From contig OY294044.1 in NCBI GenBank assembly GCA_958510825.1, positions 72,986,095 to 73,050,094 on the forward strand: 64,000 nt of DNA, given 5' to 3'. Both the position numbers and the translations under genes were made by a program. Source of the stretch: Brachypterus glaber. Its lineage: Eukaryota > Arthropoda > Insecta > Coleoptera > Kateretidae. Numbering within the stretch: position 1 is the stretch's first letter; each line of letters opens with the position of its first letter. Of this stretch, positions 11,068 through 23,089 are shown one piece after another. The notes beneath the pieces are model-generated. The model searched no databases, was not told the DNA's origin, and worked only from the letters and a program-made list of their open reading frames with translations.

Positions 11068-12021
11068 TATAGGATGAAATTTAAAAAAAATTAGCTGTGG
11101 CTATTTTAAATTTGTTAAATTTGACCTGCTTTCTGAGACACCCTGTATAAATTTTGAGTTCTGTTTCGGCTTAGAATAATTTAGTTAAGTATGATTGAGT
11201 ATACTAAAAAACAACTTTTCTCCAATTTAAAAAATCAAGGAGAAATTAATTTTTTTAGGGGTGCTTGGATTTGCTAATTTTTCGCTATTGTGCGGTTCTT
11301 CAAAACCCTTACGCGACGGACAAAAACGAAACTTATATTCAAAATCAAAATAACTAAATTACCCAAAATCAGATCAAATCAACTTTTAATAGTTGAAAAT
11401 TTGTTGGCCTGTGTTATTGTATATGACAGTATTTTTTTTTAACATTCTAATTGTTATTATGTTGATTTTTAGATGAACAAAAAATATCACTTTTTTTCAA
11501 GATTATATTTGGTCTTTAACGAGGTCTTTAGCAACGAACTGTTGTCCAGAATAAGAAAAAAAAAACCTAAAAATCTTTGCAATTATTTTACTTATTATGT
11601 TGTATAAATAAAAAAAAATAAAAATCAGGTAGTGTATTATTTTAATGTTTTTACTCTTAATAAATGAAAATACCATGTAATAAACACAAAGTTTAAATGT
11701 AAAGTCCTACTAATTTTTGTTTTGTTTTTCGTCTTCAATCGTCATTTACCAATCTTGGTTAATTTTATTCATGTTTTATTGTTTTTTGGCTGGAAAAGTC
11801 CTTGGTAACGTTGCTCCACCCAGTTTTCCCTAAACAGATTTATTTTCATTGTTTTGGTGATGTAAGGTGGATGAGCCAATTATTGTCATGTTATTAATAT
11901 TGCCCCTCTTAAACTTGTTAGTTCGTCCTCTGTGTCACAGATGATACTACCAGTATATCTGTTATGTCGAAAAGATGCCTGTAGATATGATATATCTGTA
12001 TCCAGTTGGTAATGGCGTACA
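11068..12021. other. No recognisable feature (950 bp)
   Basis: AT-rich sequence. GAGACACCCTGTATAAA (about 11137) resembles the ACAGGGTGTC ends of other elements here but no partner end was found. Confidence 0.45.
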
Positions 12022-12863
12022 CAAAAACGCAGTTCGTGTTTTGTGCTCTTCCACTATAAAAACTTGTAAAATTGTGCTGACTGTCGCAAGCTGTGTTTCA
12101 CTTAATAAAGAAGAGAAAAGGTAATTTTTTGAGATTGTTGTCTAAGTAACTGTGTTCCTAGTATTGCCATGAGAAGTAGATGACAAGAAAAAAATGTAAA
12201 AAAAAACAACAAGAAAAGAAAGTAACGAAGAAATTGGAGAGTTCTGAATCATGGTTCTGCTTTTTATTTGAAGATAATCGCCAGGTCGATAGAAAATTGT
12301 AATCGATACGTACATGAAGAGTGAGTGGGCTTAATAAAAAATAGTTATTTAAGTGCCCAAAGTGTACCTAAAAACAGTTGAGATTGTTATTGTGCCACAA
12401 TATTTTCTTATTAGTTTATAATTTTTGTAAGATTGTTCTTTACTATTATTACCAGTACCCTGACAATACTTAATTACAATTGGCACGTGGGTGAAATGTG
12501 AAAAATTCAAGGTCGTCTATAGTTTACACGTAAAATTTTACCTATTCTCTTCCCCTTGCCTCAGCTCACAGGTGCCAGTTAGTATAATCTTAGGGCATGG
12601 GTTCCTAATATTGTTAGTATAATCTTTTTTAAAAAGAAATTATATTTTTTTTAAGCTCATGCAATTTGTTTATTTTTTACCTATTAGAACAAAGATATGT
12701 TATTTGTTAATTTTTAACGTTTAACATTGGTAGCCCTAGTTTTAATTCGTCCTGTATAGTACAAAAAACGTCAAAAAGCATATGTCAGTAAAACATGGAC
12801 AATAGAAATAGTGCTGCAGGAGAATACTAAATTGGACAAAGAAATGAACGAAACCATAAAAGT
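12022..12863 (+). repeat. ~0.85-kb tandem duplication, copy 1
   Basis: Begins ACAAAAACGCAGTTCGTGTT and ends ACGAAACCATAAAAG. It matches 12889-14489 block by block (after removal of a 726-bp insertion there), including GTAATCGATACGTACATGAA and TAGTGCTGCAGGAGAATACT. Compared with copy 2 it has an extra ~13 bases (GCAAGCTGTGTTT) near 12089. The junction is a short (AAACT)n run. No long open frame; function unknown. Confidence 0.88.
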
Positions 12864-12888
12864 CCAAACTAAACTAAACTAAACTAAA

Positions 12889-14489
12889 TAAAAACGCAGT
12901 TCGTATTTTGTGCTCTTCCACTATAAAAACTTGTAAAATTGTGCTGACTGTCACTTAATAAAAAAGGGAAAAGGTAATTTTTCGAGATTGTTGTCTAAGT
13001 AGCTGTGTTCCTAATATTGCCATGCGAAGTAGCTGACAACAACAAAATGTCAAAAACTAAAAAAAATTAACAAGAAAAGAAAGTAACGAAGAAATTAGAG
13101 AGTTCTGAATCTTGGTTCTGCTTTTTATTTGAAGATAATCGCCAGGTCGATAGAAAATTGTAATCGATACGTACATGAAGAGTGCGTGGGCTTACTAGAA
13201 ATAAAAAATTGTTATTTAAGTGCCCAAATTGTACCTAAAAACAGCTATAATTGTTATTGTGCCACAATATTTTCCTATTAATTTATTAATTTTTGTAAGA
13301 TTGTTCTTTACTATTATTACCAGTACCCTAACAATACTTAATATCAATTGGCACCTGGGTGGAATGTGAAAAATTCAAGGTCGTCTATAGTTTACATGAT
13401 ATATTTTACCTCTTCTCTTCCCCTTGCCTCAGCTCACAGGTGCCAGTTAGTATTACGACTACATTATTTAGGGCATGGGTTCCTAATATTGTTAGTATAA
13501 AATCTTTTTTAAAAAGCAATAATATTTTTTTGTGAAGCTTCTGCAATTTGTTTATTTTTTACTCATTAGAATAAAGATATGTTAAATATATTTGGTGTTT
13601 AGTGGGATGTGGGACGGCGTATGTGTTAACAAATTTATAGATTGCCTACGTTTCGGATAGGGTTTTATCCTTCATCAGGGCTTTCTGAAATTATTAGACA
13701 TCAAATACATCAAATACAAGGGAACGACCATACCATTGGGAAATATTTAATAATTGAAACTGGAACTCCAAACATTGAGCTTATTTTGTATTTGGGTTAG
13801 TGTTGAAAATGTGTACGTGGCACATTTTATTTGTTGCAAATAGCGAAATTAACATAAAACTTGTCAATAACTAACAATAATAACATTTAATTAATAATTT
13901 TAAAACAATTTTCGGTACGAAGCACATGTACCGTTGTGCTTGGTACCGAAAATTGTTTTAAAATTATTAATTAAATGTTATTATTGTTAGTTATTGACAA
14001 GTTTTATGTTAATTTCGATATTTGCAACAAATAAAATGTGCCACGTACACATTTTCAACACTAACCCAAATACAAAATAAGCTCAATGTTCGGAGTTCCA
14101 GTTTCAATTATTAATTATTTGCCAATGGTATAATGGTCATTCCCTTATATTTGATGTATTTGATGTCCAAAAATTTCAGAAAGCCCTGATGAAGGATAAA
14201 ACTCTATCCGAAACGTAGGCAATCTATAAATTTGTTAACACATACGCCGTCCCACATCCCAGTAAACACCAAATATATTAATTGGCAAGGACACAAACTG
14301 GCTTCATTTATTCGATATGTTAAATTTTAATTTTTTAAATTTAGCATTCGTAGCACTAGTTTTAATTCGCCCTGTATAGTACAAAAAACGTTAAAAAGCA
14401 TATGTCAGTAAAACATGGACAATAGAAATAGTGCTGCAGGAGAATACTAAAAATAAATTGGACAAAGAAATAAATGAAACCATAAAAGA
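12889..14489 (+). repeat. ~0.85-kb tandem duplication, copy 2 (interrupted)
   Basis: Second copy of the 12022-12863 unit, about 867 bp downstream, with roughly 90-95% identity by eye. It is split at 13588-14313 by an inverted-repeat element that copy 1 lacks. Copy 1 therefore serves as the empty-site reference for the insertion. Confidence 0.88.
13588..14313. mobile_element. 726-bp inverted-repeat insertion with 12-bp TSD, Penelope-like candidate
   Basis: Flanked by the 12-bp direct repeat GATATGTTAAAT (13576-13587 and 14314-14325). Copy 1 of the host duplication has only one GATATGTTA at this place, which supports an insertion. The body is two ~335-340-bp arms (about 13588-13925 and 13936-14277) separated by a loop of roughly 10 bases, plus ~35 bp of non-mirrored sequence on the right. 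Each arm carries CCCTGATGAAGG and TATCCGAAACGTAGGC, a CTGATGA...GAAAC layout like part of a hammerhead core. Inverted paired repeats, such motifs and a TSD longer than 10 bp are features of Penelope-like element pLTRs; no reverse transcriptase is present, so the assignment is inference. Confidence 0.75.
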
Positions 14490-14587
14490 CATACGTTGCA
14501 GGAAATATAGTTAAATAAAAAAACAAGTCGTGAAGATGTTGTAATGTTCCTCATTCCATTATATACTCTTCACAGTAAAAATTATTT

Positions 14588-14804
14588 AAGATATAAAGAA
14601 CTTTCACTTTCGGGTTTAGACCGTGTTAATGGATTTTCACTTTCCGACGTTTCGTCTCTTACTACTAGAGACATCTTCAGGGATTAATCTGAAACTGTTT
14701 CAGATTAATCCCTGAAGATGTCTCTAGTAGTAAGAGACGAAACGTCGGAAAGTGAAAATCCATTAACACGGTCTAAACCCGAAAGTGAAAGTTCTTTATA
14801 TCTT
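14588..14804. repeat. 217-bp perfect palindrome with hammerhead-like motif in each arm
   Basis: Two 108-base arms, identical when one is inverted, around a single central T at 14696. Each arm contains CCCTGAAGATGTCTC, a loop and GAGACGAAACGTCGG: a CTGAAGA word, a GTCTC/GAGAC stem and GAAAC. The overlapping open frames on both strands (14705-14921) are consequences of the palindrome. Perfect identity of arms implies very recent origin or ongoing homogenisation. Confidence 0.93.
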
Positions 14805-14890
14805 AATGGCCGTGAAAGCTTAAAATCTAAAAAATTATTTAAATCGCAAAATAAAATATTGCTGTCAATAGAAAAATACTTTTCAAGTAG

Positions 14891-15400
14891 GGGAGCGTTC
14901 AAGTATTACGTAACGCGCTAGGGGGGGTGGGGGTCTCGAAAACGTTACGCCGCGTTACAGAGGGGGGTGGGTGTCAGTAAAAATGTTACGTAACACTTAA
15001 AAAATTATAAACTTATAAAATGTTTATTGGATAACGTTTTTAACAATGATCTGGGCTTAAAGAGACGGATTTCAAATTTTATTGCACACGGCGTGGTTAA
15101 CAGTTCACTAAATAATCTAAACAAAAACAATTAGAGATGGAAAACCATAGCCAATAACCGGTTTTCGGTTAACCGGTTGCGGAAATTACATCAGACCGGT
15201 TTTGGGTTAAAGTACGAAAGCAATAACCGGTTAAAAACCGGTTTAAACTATAAATAAAACCTTCTTTTACTTTTTGTAAAACGTTACTTAACAAATAGGG
15301 GGGGGGGGGTTCTCGAAAATGTTACGCCGCGTTACATGGGGGGGGGGGGTGAGGGTCAAAAATCGCCAAATTTTGCGTTACGTAATACTTGAACGCTCCC
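14891..15400. mobile_element. Foldback MITE with GGGAGCGTTCAAGTATTACG ends, copy 1
   Basis: TIRs begin GGGAGCGTTCAAGTATTACG and extend to TAACGC; both ends are flanked by TA. The inside has G-rich and C-rich tracts (AGGGGGGTGGG), a mirrored TTACGCCGCGTTACA, and AACCGGTTTTCGGTTAACCG. Other copies lie at 39267-39750 and 41036-41517 (inverted relative to this one), and a bare end lies at 34908-34937. Interior words are conserved among all three, so this is a real family. Confidence 0.9.
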
Positions 15401-15700
15401 TAGGTTCATCAACTTTTCTTTTTAATTTTTATTCAAAAACGAAAAGAATTTGAAAATAAAAAATAAAAAAAAATCAAAAAGAATATTTATTATTTTAAAA
15501 TAAAAATTCAAAAAGTATTGTTTTTTTTTTAATAAAAATATACAAGTAAAGTACTTCTATATAGTTTTCTTTAAAATTTTATTTAATATTTAATAAACAT
15601 TGCCTATCCTTTATCTTTTTAGAATTTTTTAGTTGTTAAAATAGAGCTCCCCGGACAATATATGTTTTATGTGCCCCGGGAGAAAAATCTGCAATTTTTT

Positions 15701-16676
<976 letters not shown>

Positions 16677-16860
16677 TAACAAACTTGTTTGGATTCTGTC
16701 AAATGTCAAAATTTAGTTTTTAACTTTTAGGCCAAAAAAATCGAAATTTGTTTTTATTCCTGAGCCAAATTTCAGATTTCTAGGGTATGTAGTTCCTTAG
16801 ATAAACGGTTATAATCGACGGACAAACAGACGGAAAACATCGCCCCTAAAAAAATAACAC

Positions 16861-18016
16861 TTGAGGAAAAACAAAAACGCAGTTTTTGACAAATAACACA
16901 TTTCGAGATATCAACCAAGTATTAATTTAACAGCTTTTATAGTACCAATGAACATCAGGTATTATCTATTTTAGAGAGAATAGTTAAATTACATTGGCGA
17001 ATTAAATCAGTTTCACTAATTATTAAAAAAATTGCATATTAAAAAAATCAAAAGCTTGAAAGTCAAAGCACAAAAACTGCGTTTCGATAGTCTAGCATTT
17101 AAATGAATATGAATATTATTAATAGAATCTCTTGTGATATTGATTTTTTTAAATATTTTTTTAGGTAAGTATAGATACAAATAGTATACAGAGGCTATCC
17201 ATATATTATGTAAAACCTTTTTTTACTATTTTGGACCTCTCTGTGTAACGCTTTTTTCATTTAACTCAACACACAACATGACACTAGGTAATTTTATTTT
17301 TTGTCCAACTAACTACAAAAAGGATATGTGGAAAAAAACGTGTGTTAGGGGACTTTTAGGGGCCAATATTTTTCTGTGTGCCTCTTAGAGTGGTGGTAGA
17401 CTTTATTCCATAGTGTTTCTTGACCCAAAAACCATAATACTACAAATTTTAAACGTTTTGGTGAGCTTAGTTCCTTAAAAACTGGGGCGAATATAGGGGT
17501 TTCGTAAACCCTAATTAGATTAAGCTGAAATTTTGCATAAATCATCCTTAGATATATTTAAGATATTTTGAAAGATATTAATCCGATATATAAAAGGGTG
17601 TTCAAATGGCAGCCAGTCCTAAAATGTTTTAACAATGAGTGAGTTACGACTTTAAATGCGTTATATCTTCCAACCAATAGAAATTAAGGGAAAAAATATT
17701 AAGCAATTTTATTGCATTTTTTTTGCTCTTTCATTTTCTGTGCAGTTTTTGTTTCTAGTAGGTTGCAATCAAAAGTTATAGGGCAAAAACGAGTTTTTAG
17801 GGTGTTTTAAGGGCTGTTTAAGGGTCTTCCGAAACTCGAAAATAGATAGACTTTTTTTTTATTGAATTTCCCATCCCAAAATGTATAGGAATACATACTT
17901 TTTTTTGACTGAGGAATTTTGTCGCAGTTGAAACCTATAGTGACTGTAGTATAATTAAAAACTGCGTTTTGAAAGTTAAGCTTTGGTTCAAAAACTGCGT
18001 TTTGTTTTTCCACGTG
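16861..18016. mobile_element. Element with AAAACGCAGTTTT-type inverted ends
   Basis: The left end TTGAGGAAAAACAAAAACGC (then AGTTTTTG) is mirrored by CAAAAACTGCGTTTTG and TTTTTCCACG at the right end. Two more AAAACTGCGTTT copies lie inside, at 17069 and 17957. Length ~1.16 kb, interior AT-rich with no ORF of note. Related AAAACGCAGTTCG words start each copy of the duplication at 12022. Confidence 0.55.
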
Positions 18017-18199
18017 GTTTTCTAACTAAATTTTTAATATGAAATAACAAATTTTTTATTTTTTTTTTTGGATCAATAGATCGAATATGCATTAACAGTG
18101 TAAACACCAATCATTACAATGGAGTGCATTTTGGAGTACATTTCATTAGTATATTATTAATTTAGAAGATAATTTTCTTAGTTTAAGTGAAGAACTTAT

Positions 18200-18386
18200 A
18201 AAGGTTGGTTTACCCAATAATTAAAACTAAACTAACTAAAAATTTAACCAATGAAATAAAATATTATATATGTTAGAAATAAATCCAACATTATATTGGT
18301 CAAATTCTTAGTTAGTTTGGACTTTTTAGTTAGTTTAGTGTTAATTATTGGGTTTATCGGGTCCAAACCCGAGTAAACCAACCTTA
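18200..18386. mobile_element. Hairpin repeat, AAGGTTGGTTTACCCAATAA
   Basis: AAGGTTGGTTTACCCAATAA and AACTAAACTAACTAAAAA are mirrored by TTTTTAGTTAGTTTAG, TTAATTATTGGGTTTA and GTAAACCAACCTT. Arms ~75 bp, with a small extra stem (GGGTCCAAACCC) on the right. No TSD established. Confidence 0.8.
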
Positions 18387-18664
18387 AGGGGTTATACAGG
18401 GATATTCTTTTAAATGGCACAACCCCCGCAACATTTGAACGAAATAAGATATAAACTTTAATTTGGAATATGTAAATCATACAATAATAATTATCATTTG
18501 TCATATCTTTCAATTTTTTATTCGGCAAGGTGGCGCCAGTGGGGCAATATGGAACAATATTTCAAATGGCATCCTAGGTCTGGTGATACTTAATTTTAAA
18601 GAAATTAAATATCTTTCTTTAAATGTGTAAATATTAATTTTTTAATATTGGGTTTTTAGAAGGT
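18387..18664. other. Spacer, nothing identified
   Basis: AT-rich with AAGGTGGCGCCAGTGGGGC at about 18526. It immediately precedes the recognisable start of the LINE reverse transcriptase relic and may include unrecognised upstream LINE sequence. Confidence 0.4.
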
Positions 18665-20035
18665 AAATCTACAGAATCAGCCATTTTTAGCTCATATTCT
18701 TTCATGCTTAGTAGTCTTGACAAGGGGTCTACAACACTGGGGGTATACTTCGACCTTAGCAGGGCCTTTGACATGGTTTGTCACTAAATTATTTTAAGCA
18801 AGCTGGAAGGTGCGGGGATTCGTGGAGCAACACTTAGATGGATAAAAACATTTTTGGAAAATCGAAAACAGTTAGTTGAAATTGTAGGATCAAATGGTAA
18901 TATTTTTAATTTTAAATTTAAATCATTGACAAAGGATGTCCCATGTGGCACTTCATAAGGATCCATACTCTCCCCACTTTTATTTACTATATTTTCAAAC
19001 GATTTAAAACAATTTTTATTTAAATCGCTTAATAAATTTAAAAAAAAACGTTAGAGTAACTCAGTTAGCTGATTATACATCACTTATAATTACCGGTAAA
19101 TCCATATCAGAAGCAACTGAACTCACAAATAAGTTGGTGGAGGGTATGGTCCAGTGGTGCAGCCACAATGGACTACTTTTAAACAAATCTAAAACAGAAT
19201 TGATTCACTTTAAACTGTCCAATCAACGTCCTTCCAGCTTGCTTGTGAGAATGGGTGGCAAAAGCATTGGTCAGGGTAGTGATGTAAAATTCCTTGGAAC
19301 TCACATCGCGGAGAATTGCTCATGGGGCATGCACATTGATACTGTGTTTAAAAAAATTTCTAGCTCGAATTTCGCTCTCTACCATCTTAGAGACATTGTA
19401 AGTTTTGAGTCTCTTTTACTCTTTTATTATGCTTATGTTCAGAGTAGACTGTATTATTCCTTGCCATTTTGGGGTGGATCTTCAGATGTTGAACGTCTGT
19501 TTGTCTTACAAAAAAAAGTCGTAAGAACCATGTGTAATAAGAGATATGACGAACATTGTGCTCCGCTTTTCAAAAGGTGCGGAATAATGACAGTCTACTT
19601 ATACAAACTTTGCCTATTCGTAAAGCAGAATACTTCTTTTTTTACTAAAAATGCTGAACTTAATCAAGGTATTCAAACTCGACATGGGAATGAATTGTCT
19701 ATTCCTTGGCATCGAACATCATCTTTTGAAAGGGGTACGCAGTACATGGCACAGCAAGTGTACAGTCACTTGCCTGCCAGTTTAAAAGCAGTTAGTAATT
19801 TTAATAAGTTTAAACATATTTTAAAGTATTATTTTACAAATAATCCTTTTTATTCTTGTAATGAGTACCTGAATACCAATATTAATGTTAGTACTGAATT
19901 TTAACATTTTATATTTATATATTTTTTAATTGTAATTTGTACTCTTATATGCAATTTAATAATTTATTAATTGTATTTTTTTATATTTCGTATTTTGACG
20001 TGTCTATAGATTGTTGTATCTCAGAGGACAAATAA
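18665..20035 (+). pseudogene. 5'-truncated LINE (Jockey/Daphne-like) reverse transcriptase pseudogene
   Basis: The frame starting at 18665 gives KSTESAIF, then VYFDLSRAFDMVCH, the RT block containing the first catalytic Asp (F-x-D-L-S-K-A-F-D in most LINEs). It hits TAA at 18785 and again at 18956 inside the block normally read GVPQGS-x-L-GPLLF (here DVPCGTS-stop-GSILSPLLF). A frameshift in the A-run at about 19038-19055 moves to the frame of 19134-19904. There LADYTSL replaces the YADD-type catalytic block, so the second catalytic Asp pair is degenerate. The following QWCSHNGLLLNKSKTELIHF and the ~250-residue C-terminal region, with an LQKKVVRTM word, match Jockey-group LINEs. The 3' UTR (TTTGACGTGTCTATAGA...GGACAAATAAATTATT) runs into an (ATT)n tail. 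ORF1, endonuclease and N-terminal RT are missing. Non-functional. Confidence 0.88.

Positions 20036-20106
<71 letters not shown>
20036..20106 (+). repeat. (ATT)n tail of the LINE
   Basis: About 23 ATT units directly after GGACAAATAAATT. This is the usual 3' terminus for this LINE type and marks the insertion end. No clear target-site duplication could be assigned because the 5' end is undefined. Confidence 0.92.
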
Positions 20107-20493
20107 CTAGAGGGACAAAAGTATAATAATACAAATATTACAACGTAAATTGTGCCATACCTAAAAATTATTGGACGGCAATAAATTTACTACATTTTTA
20201 ATAAAAAAAGTTTACATTATAAATACAAAGGGTGTTAAAAAAAAAACGTGTCAAACATACACAGTATCGAAAAAGAAAAACAAGAAATTTTGGATTGTGA
20301 CCAAATAAATTAAAATTGTAATATATTTTACTTAAAAGCATATGAAAATAATATCTTTTATAATTTTCTCTTCTTTGATTGGTTTGATAATGTATATATA
20401 GGACTTTACAGCCTACTTATCTTAATATCTATACGTATTTAACGCTAGTTATAAACTAATATTTTTTAGGAATGATTAAATAAAACAGTAAAT
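20107..20493. other. AT-rich spacer, nothing identified
   Basis: Short A-runs only. No supported gene. Confidence 0.5.
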
Positions 20494-20774
20494 AAATAAT
20501 TTTATTAAAAAAAACACCCGACTGATTATCTAAAAATTATAAAACAAGAATAATGTGAAATAAAATTATATAGTAACCGTCGCAGTCGGAGGCCTCTTGC
20601 CTTTATATTATTAAAAAATTTGTATATTTGAATTGAGTTTGAAGATTTGTATCATTATTATGATATTTAGGATTAGCCTTCGACTGCGACGGTTACTATA
20701 TAATTTTATTTTACATTATTCTTGTTTTATACTTTTTAGTTAATCAGTTGGGTGTTTTTTTTTAAATAAAATTG
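20494..20774. mobile_element. Foldback repeat with ACACCC-ACTGATTA arms
   Basis: AATAATTTTATT, an A-run and ACACCCGACTGATTA at the left are mirrored by TTAATCAGTTGGGTGT, a T-run and AATAAAATT at the right. Inner AATAATGTGAAATAAAATTA and TAGTAACCGTCGCAGTCG are mirrored almost perfectly. Arms ~100 bp around an ~80-bp centre. Confidence 0.88.
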
Positions 20775-20835
20775 CTTATTTTAAACTTTTTTAACGTTTT
20801 TTTTTTGTTAAATAAACCGTTTATAAATGGTTTTA

Positions 20836-21415
20836 TTTCAGCTAATTTTACGCTAATTTTACTATGCTAATATAGTCGAAATATGTACAAATACCTATAA
20901 TAACTATTATTCATGGGACCAAGACGCATCTCTCGATGCGTTTTTTATAAAAATTGAATGAGTTTTTTATTTTTGCTTTTTATAAATCCCTGATAATAGC
21001 CAAATAGGCGAAACATGTACTTTTATATAACCCATGTCACACGCGGTAACAAGACGTATCGTCTAACACCTCAGTTGTCAAATTCGGATTAGGCGTTTAG
21101 GCTGTAGAGCAAATTTTTTATTTTATGCTGATGGTAAAACGAATTAATCGAATATAGTCGAAACGTGGGCAAATACATATATAACTATAATAACTACTTT
21201 TATTCATGTTACCAAGACGCATCGTTTGATACCTCATTTATAAAAACCGAATGAGTTTTTCATTTTTGTTCTTTATAAATCCTCGATGATGACAGGTCAA
21301 ATAGTCGAAACATGGATTTTTATATAGCCTATTTCACCCGCGGCATAAATACGAATTGTTTGACACCTCAATTGTCAAATTCGGTCAAGGCGTTTACGCT
21401 GTAGAGTGGTACATA
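20836..21415 (+). repeat. Two tandem ~290-bp units with hammerhead-like motifs
   Basis: Unit 1 (about 20870-21120) and unit 2 (about 21152-21415) share TATAGTCGAAA, ACCAAGACGCATC, ATAAATCC, the CTGATAATAGCC...GGCGAAACATG block (degenerate in unit 2: CGATGATGACAGG...GTCGAAACATG), CACCTCA-TTGTCAAATTCGG and GGCGTTTA-GCTGTAGAG. An inverted third unit is at 37105-37440. Each unit has two GAAAC words about 130-150 bp apart. Possible Penelope-type tandem terminal repeats; no RT beside them. Confidence 0.75.
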
Positions 21416-23089
21416 CATACACACATACACCGATACTGCCTATATACAGTGTATATTATACACTCATAAATACCAAATAAAATATACCCATAAACACTTA
21501 CTTACCTTTAAATATTATATAAACTATTAACCATTCATGCAAAATTATAAGTACACACATATCGATAAACAACGATTTAAGTATCTTTATATTCATCCAG
21601 GACGTAGAGCCATAGCGGCCAAACGGCACCATAAATTTTTTTTAGGATGTCATATACTAACTATAACATACTAAAATTTGAAGCATTTTACCGAGGGCAA
21701 TTTCCCATAAGGTCTGTGCCATGTCTTTTCTAATAATGGTGCGGCCAGAAAAATAATCCGATAAACCTACAAAGAATTTTATAAACTTTCTCATTTTTCC
21801 ATTCCTCCGTTCCATATATTTTATATTAGCTGTATTTACCTTTTACCTGGTTTTTGTTAATTTTTTTTCTGAGATTATTATGAAAAAGAGACTGACTTTG
21901 ACATTAATAAAAAATAAATATTTAATAATTTTGAAAAAGAATTTTATATTAGACGACTAAATTTATCTAGTAACGAAGAGTTCTTTATTACGACAATTAG
22001 AACGGTTTTGAATATTTTAATTTAATACCTATATTTCGTAATGAGCCCAAACAACTTGGGTTTGTTCTTAGGTCAAAGACCTGGCATAAAATGTTGGGTA
22101 TTGAAATTGCCAATATCTTTGAGTCTTAATTATACTTTTTGTTTGCATTGTAAACCTAGAAATGTGCTAAAGGACATCTGTGATATTTAATTTAGTCAAA
22201 AACTACTAGTTTTAAACAATGTAAAGTTATTTCGATTAGTTGATATTATTTGTATAGGGAAAATACATAATGACTAGACAGTCTGAAAAGTTTCTGAAAC
22301 TTATGAAATTAGGGTTTCATTTGGGCGCTAGACGACGGCATATGTTTAAATGGTTTTTTCGGTTTTTACGTAACACTAAAGCTACCGATTTTTAATTATC
22401 CGTTTTAAAACTTCACTACAAAATATGCATAAACCTGTCCTAGATTTATATTCGGTTAAATATGAAGACCTTGTTTAATGGTTAAACTTTAATCGGATGT
22501 TTTAAATGCTTTTATGGCTGAATTATCAATATGATGGTACTTACATGTAACAAAAGGATAAACTTTGTATTAAACAATCATCACAATCACAAATTGAAAT
22601 TTCACTAGCCAGATATTACTAACCCAGGTATACTAATAAATTGGCCCCTTCTGAAAAAAAGTATTCACTTATACAGGGTTAATCATTGACTTGGCCTGAT
22701 AAAAGTTTATGGAGAATCAATAATTTTGAAAAGCTGATATGAACAACTGACTAAAAATATTTTCATCCTTGTATCACTTCCGGTTTGGAAGAAGAGAGAG
22801 TCGTACGGAATAAAATAAATAAACAGTTTAATATAAACGTACAGAAATAAAATACAGTACATATTCATAAATATATGGTCTCTCTTTGGAATGGAAACCA
22901 AATACTCGGCAATGGGCGCCTGAAAGTGTCCCTATACTCCCAAAATTACCCAATAATAATAAACATAAAAATTCGACAGAAAAAATCATTTAAATGTTTA
23001 AATAAAATATAAAAATTTAATACTTTCCACATTGCTTTATTCAAAGCAAAATAAACAAAGCAAATCACATATGTAAAGTTAATGGTTTA
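21416..23089. other. No recognisable gene (1.7 kb)
   Basis: Starts with a short ACATACATACACACATACAC run at about 21408. TATACAGGGTTAATCATTGA (22673) resembles element ends, and CACTTCCGGTTTGG lies at 22779, but no partner arms were found. The 64-codon minus frame at 22707-22901 has no support. Confidence 0.45.

Noticed and set aside
13644..13681. Calling a confirmed hammerhead ribozyme
   Set aside because: Only the CTGAnGA/stem/GAAAC part is visible. An extra A follows CTGATGA, and no stem III or UH cleavage site could be drawn.
14705..14921. Overlapping 65- and 67-codon frames on both strands
   Set aside because: Direct consequence of the perfect palindrome at 14588-14804.
20836..21415. 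CRISPR array
   Set aside because: Units are ~290 bp, only two, without short repeats and spacers, and the genome is eukaryotic. The same holds for the 694-bp array.
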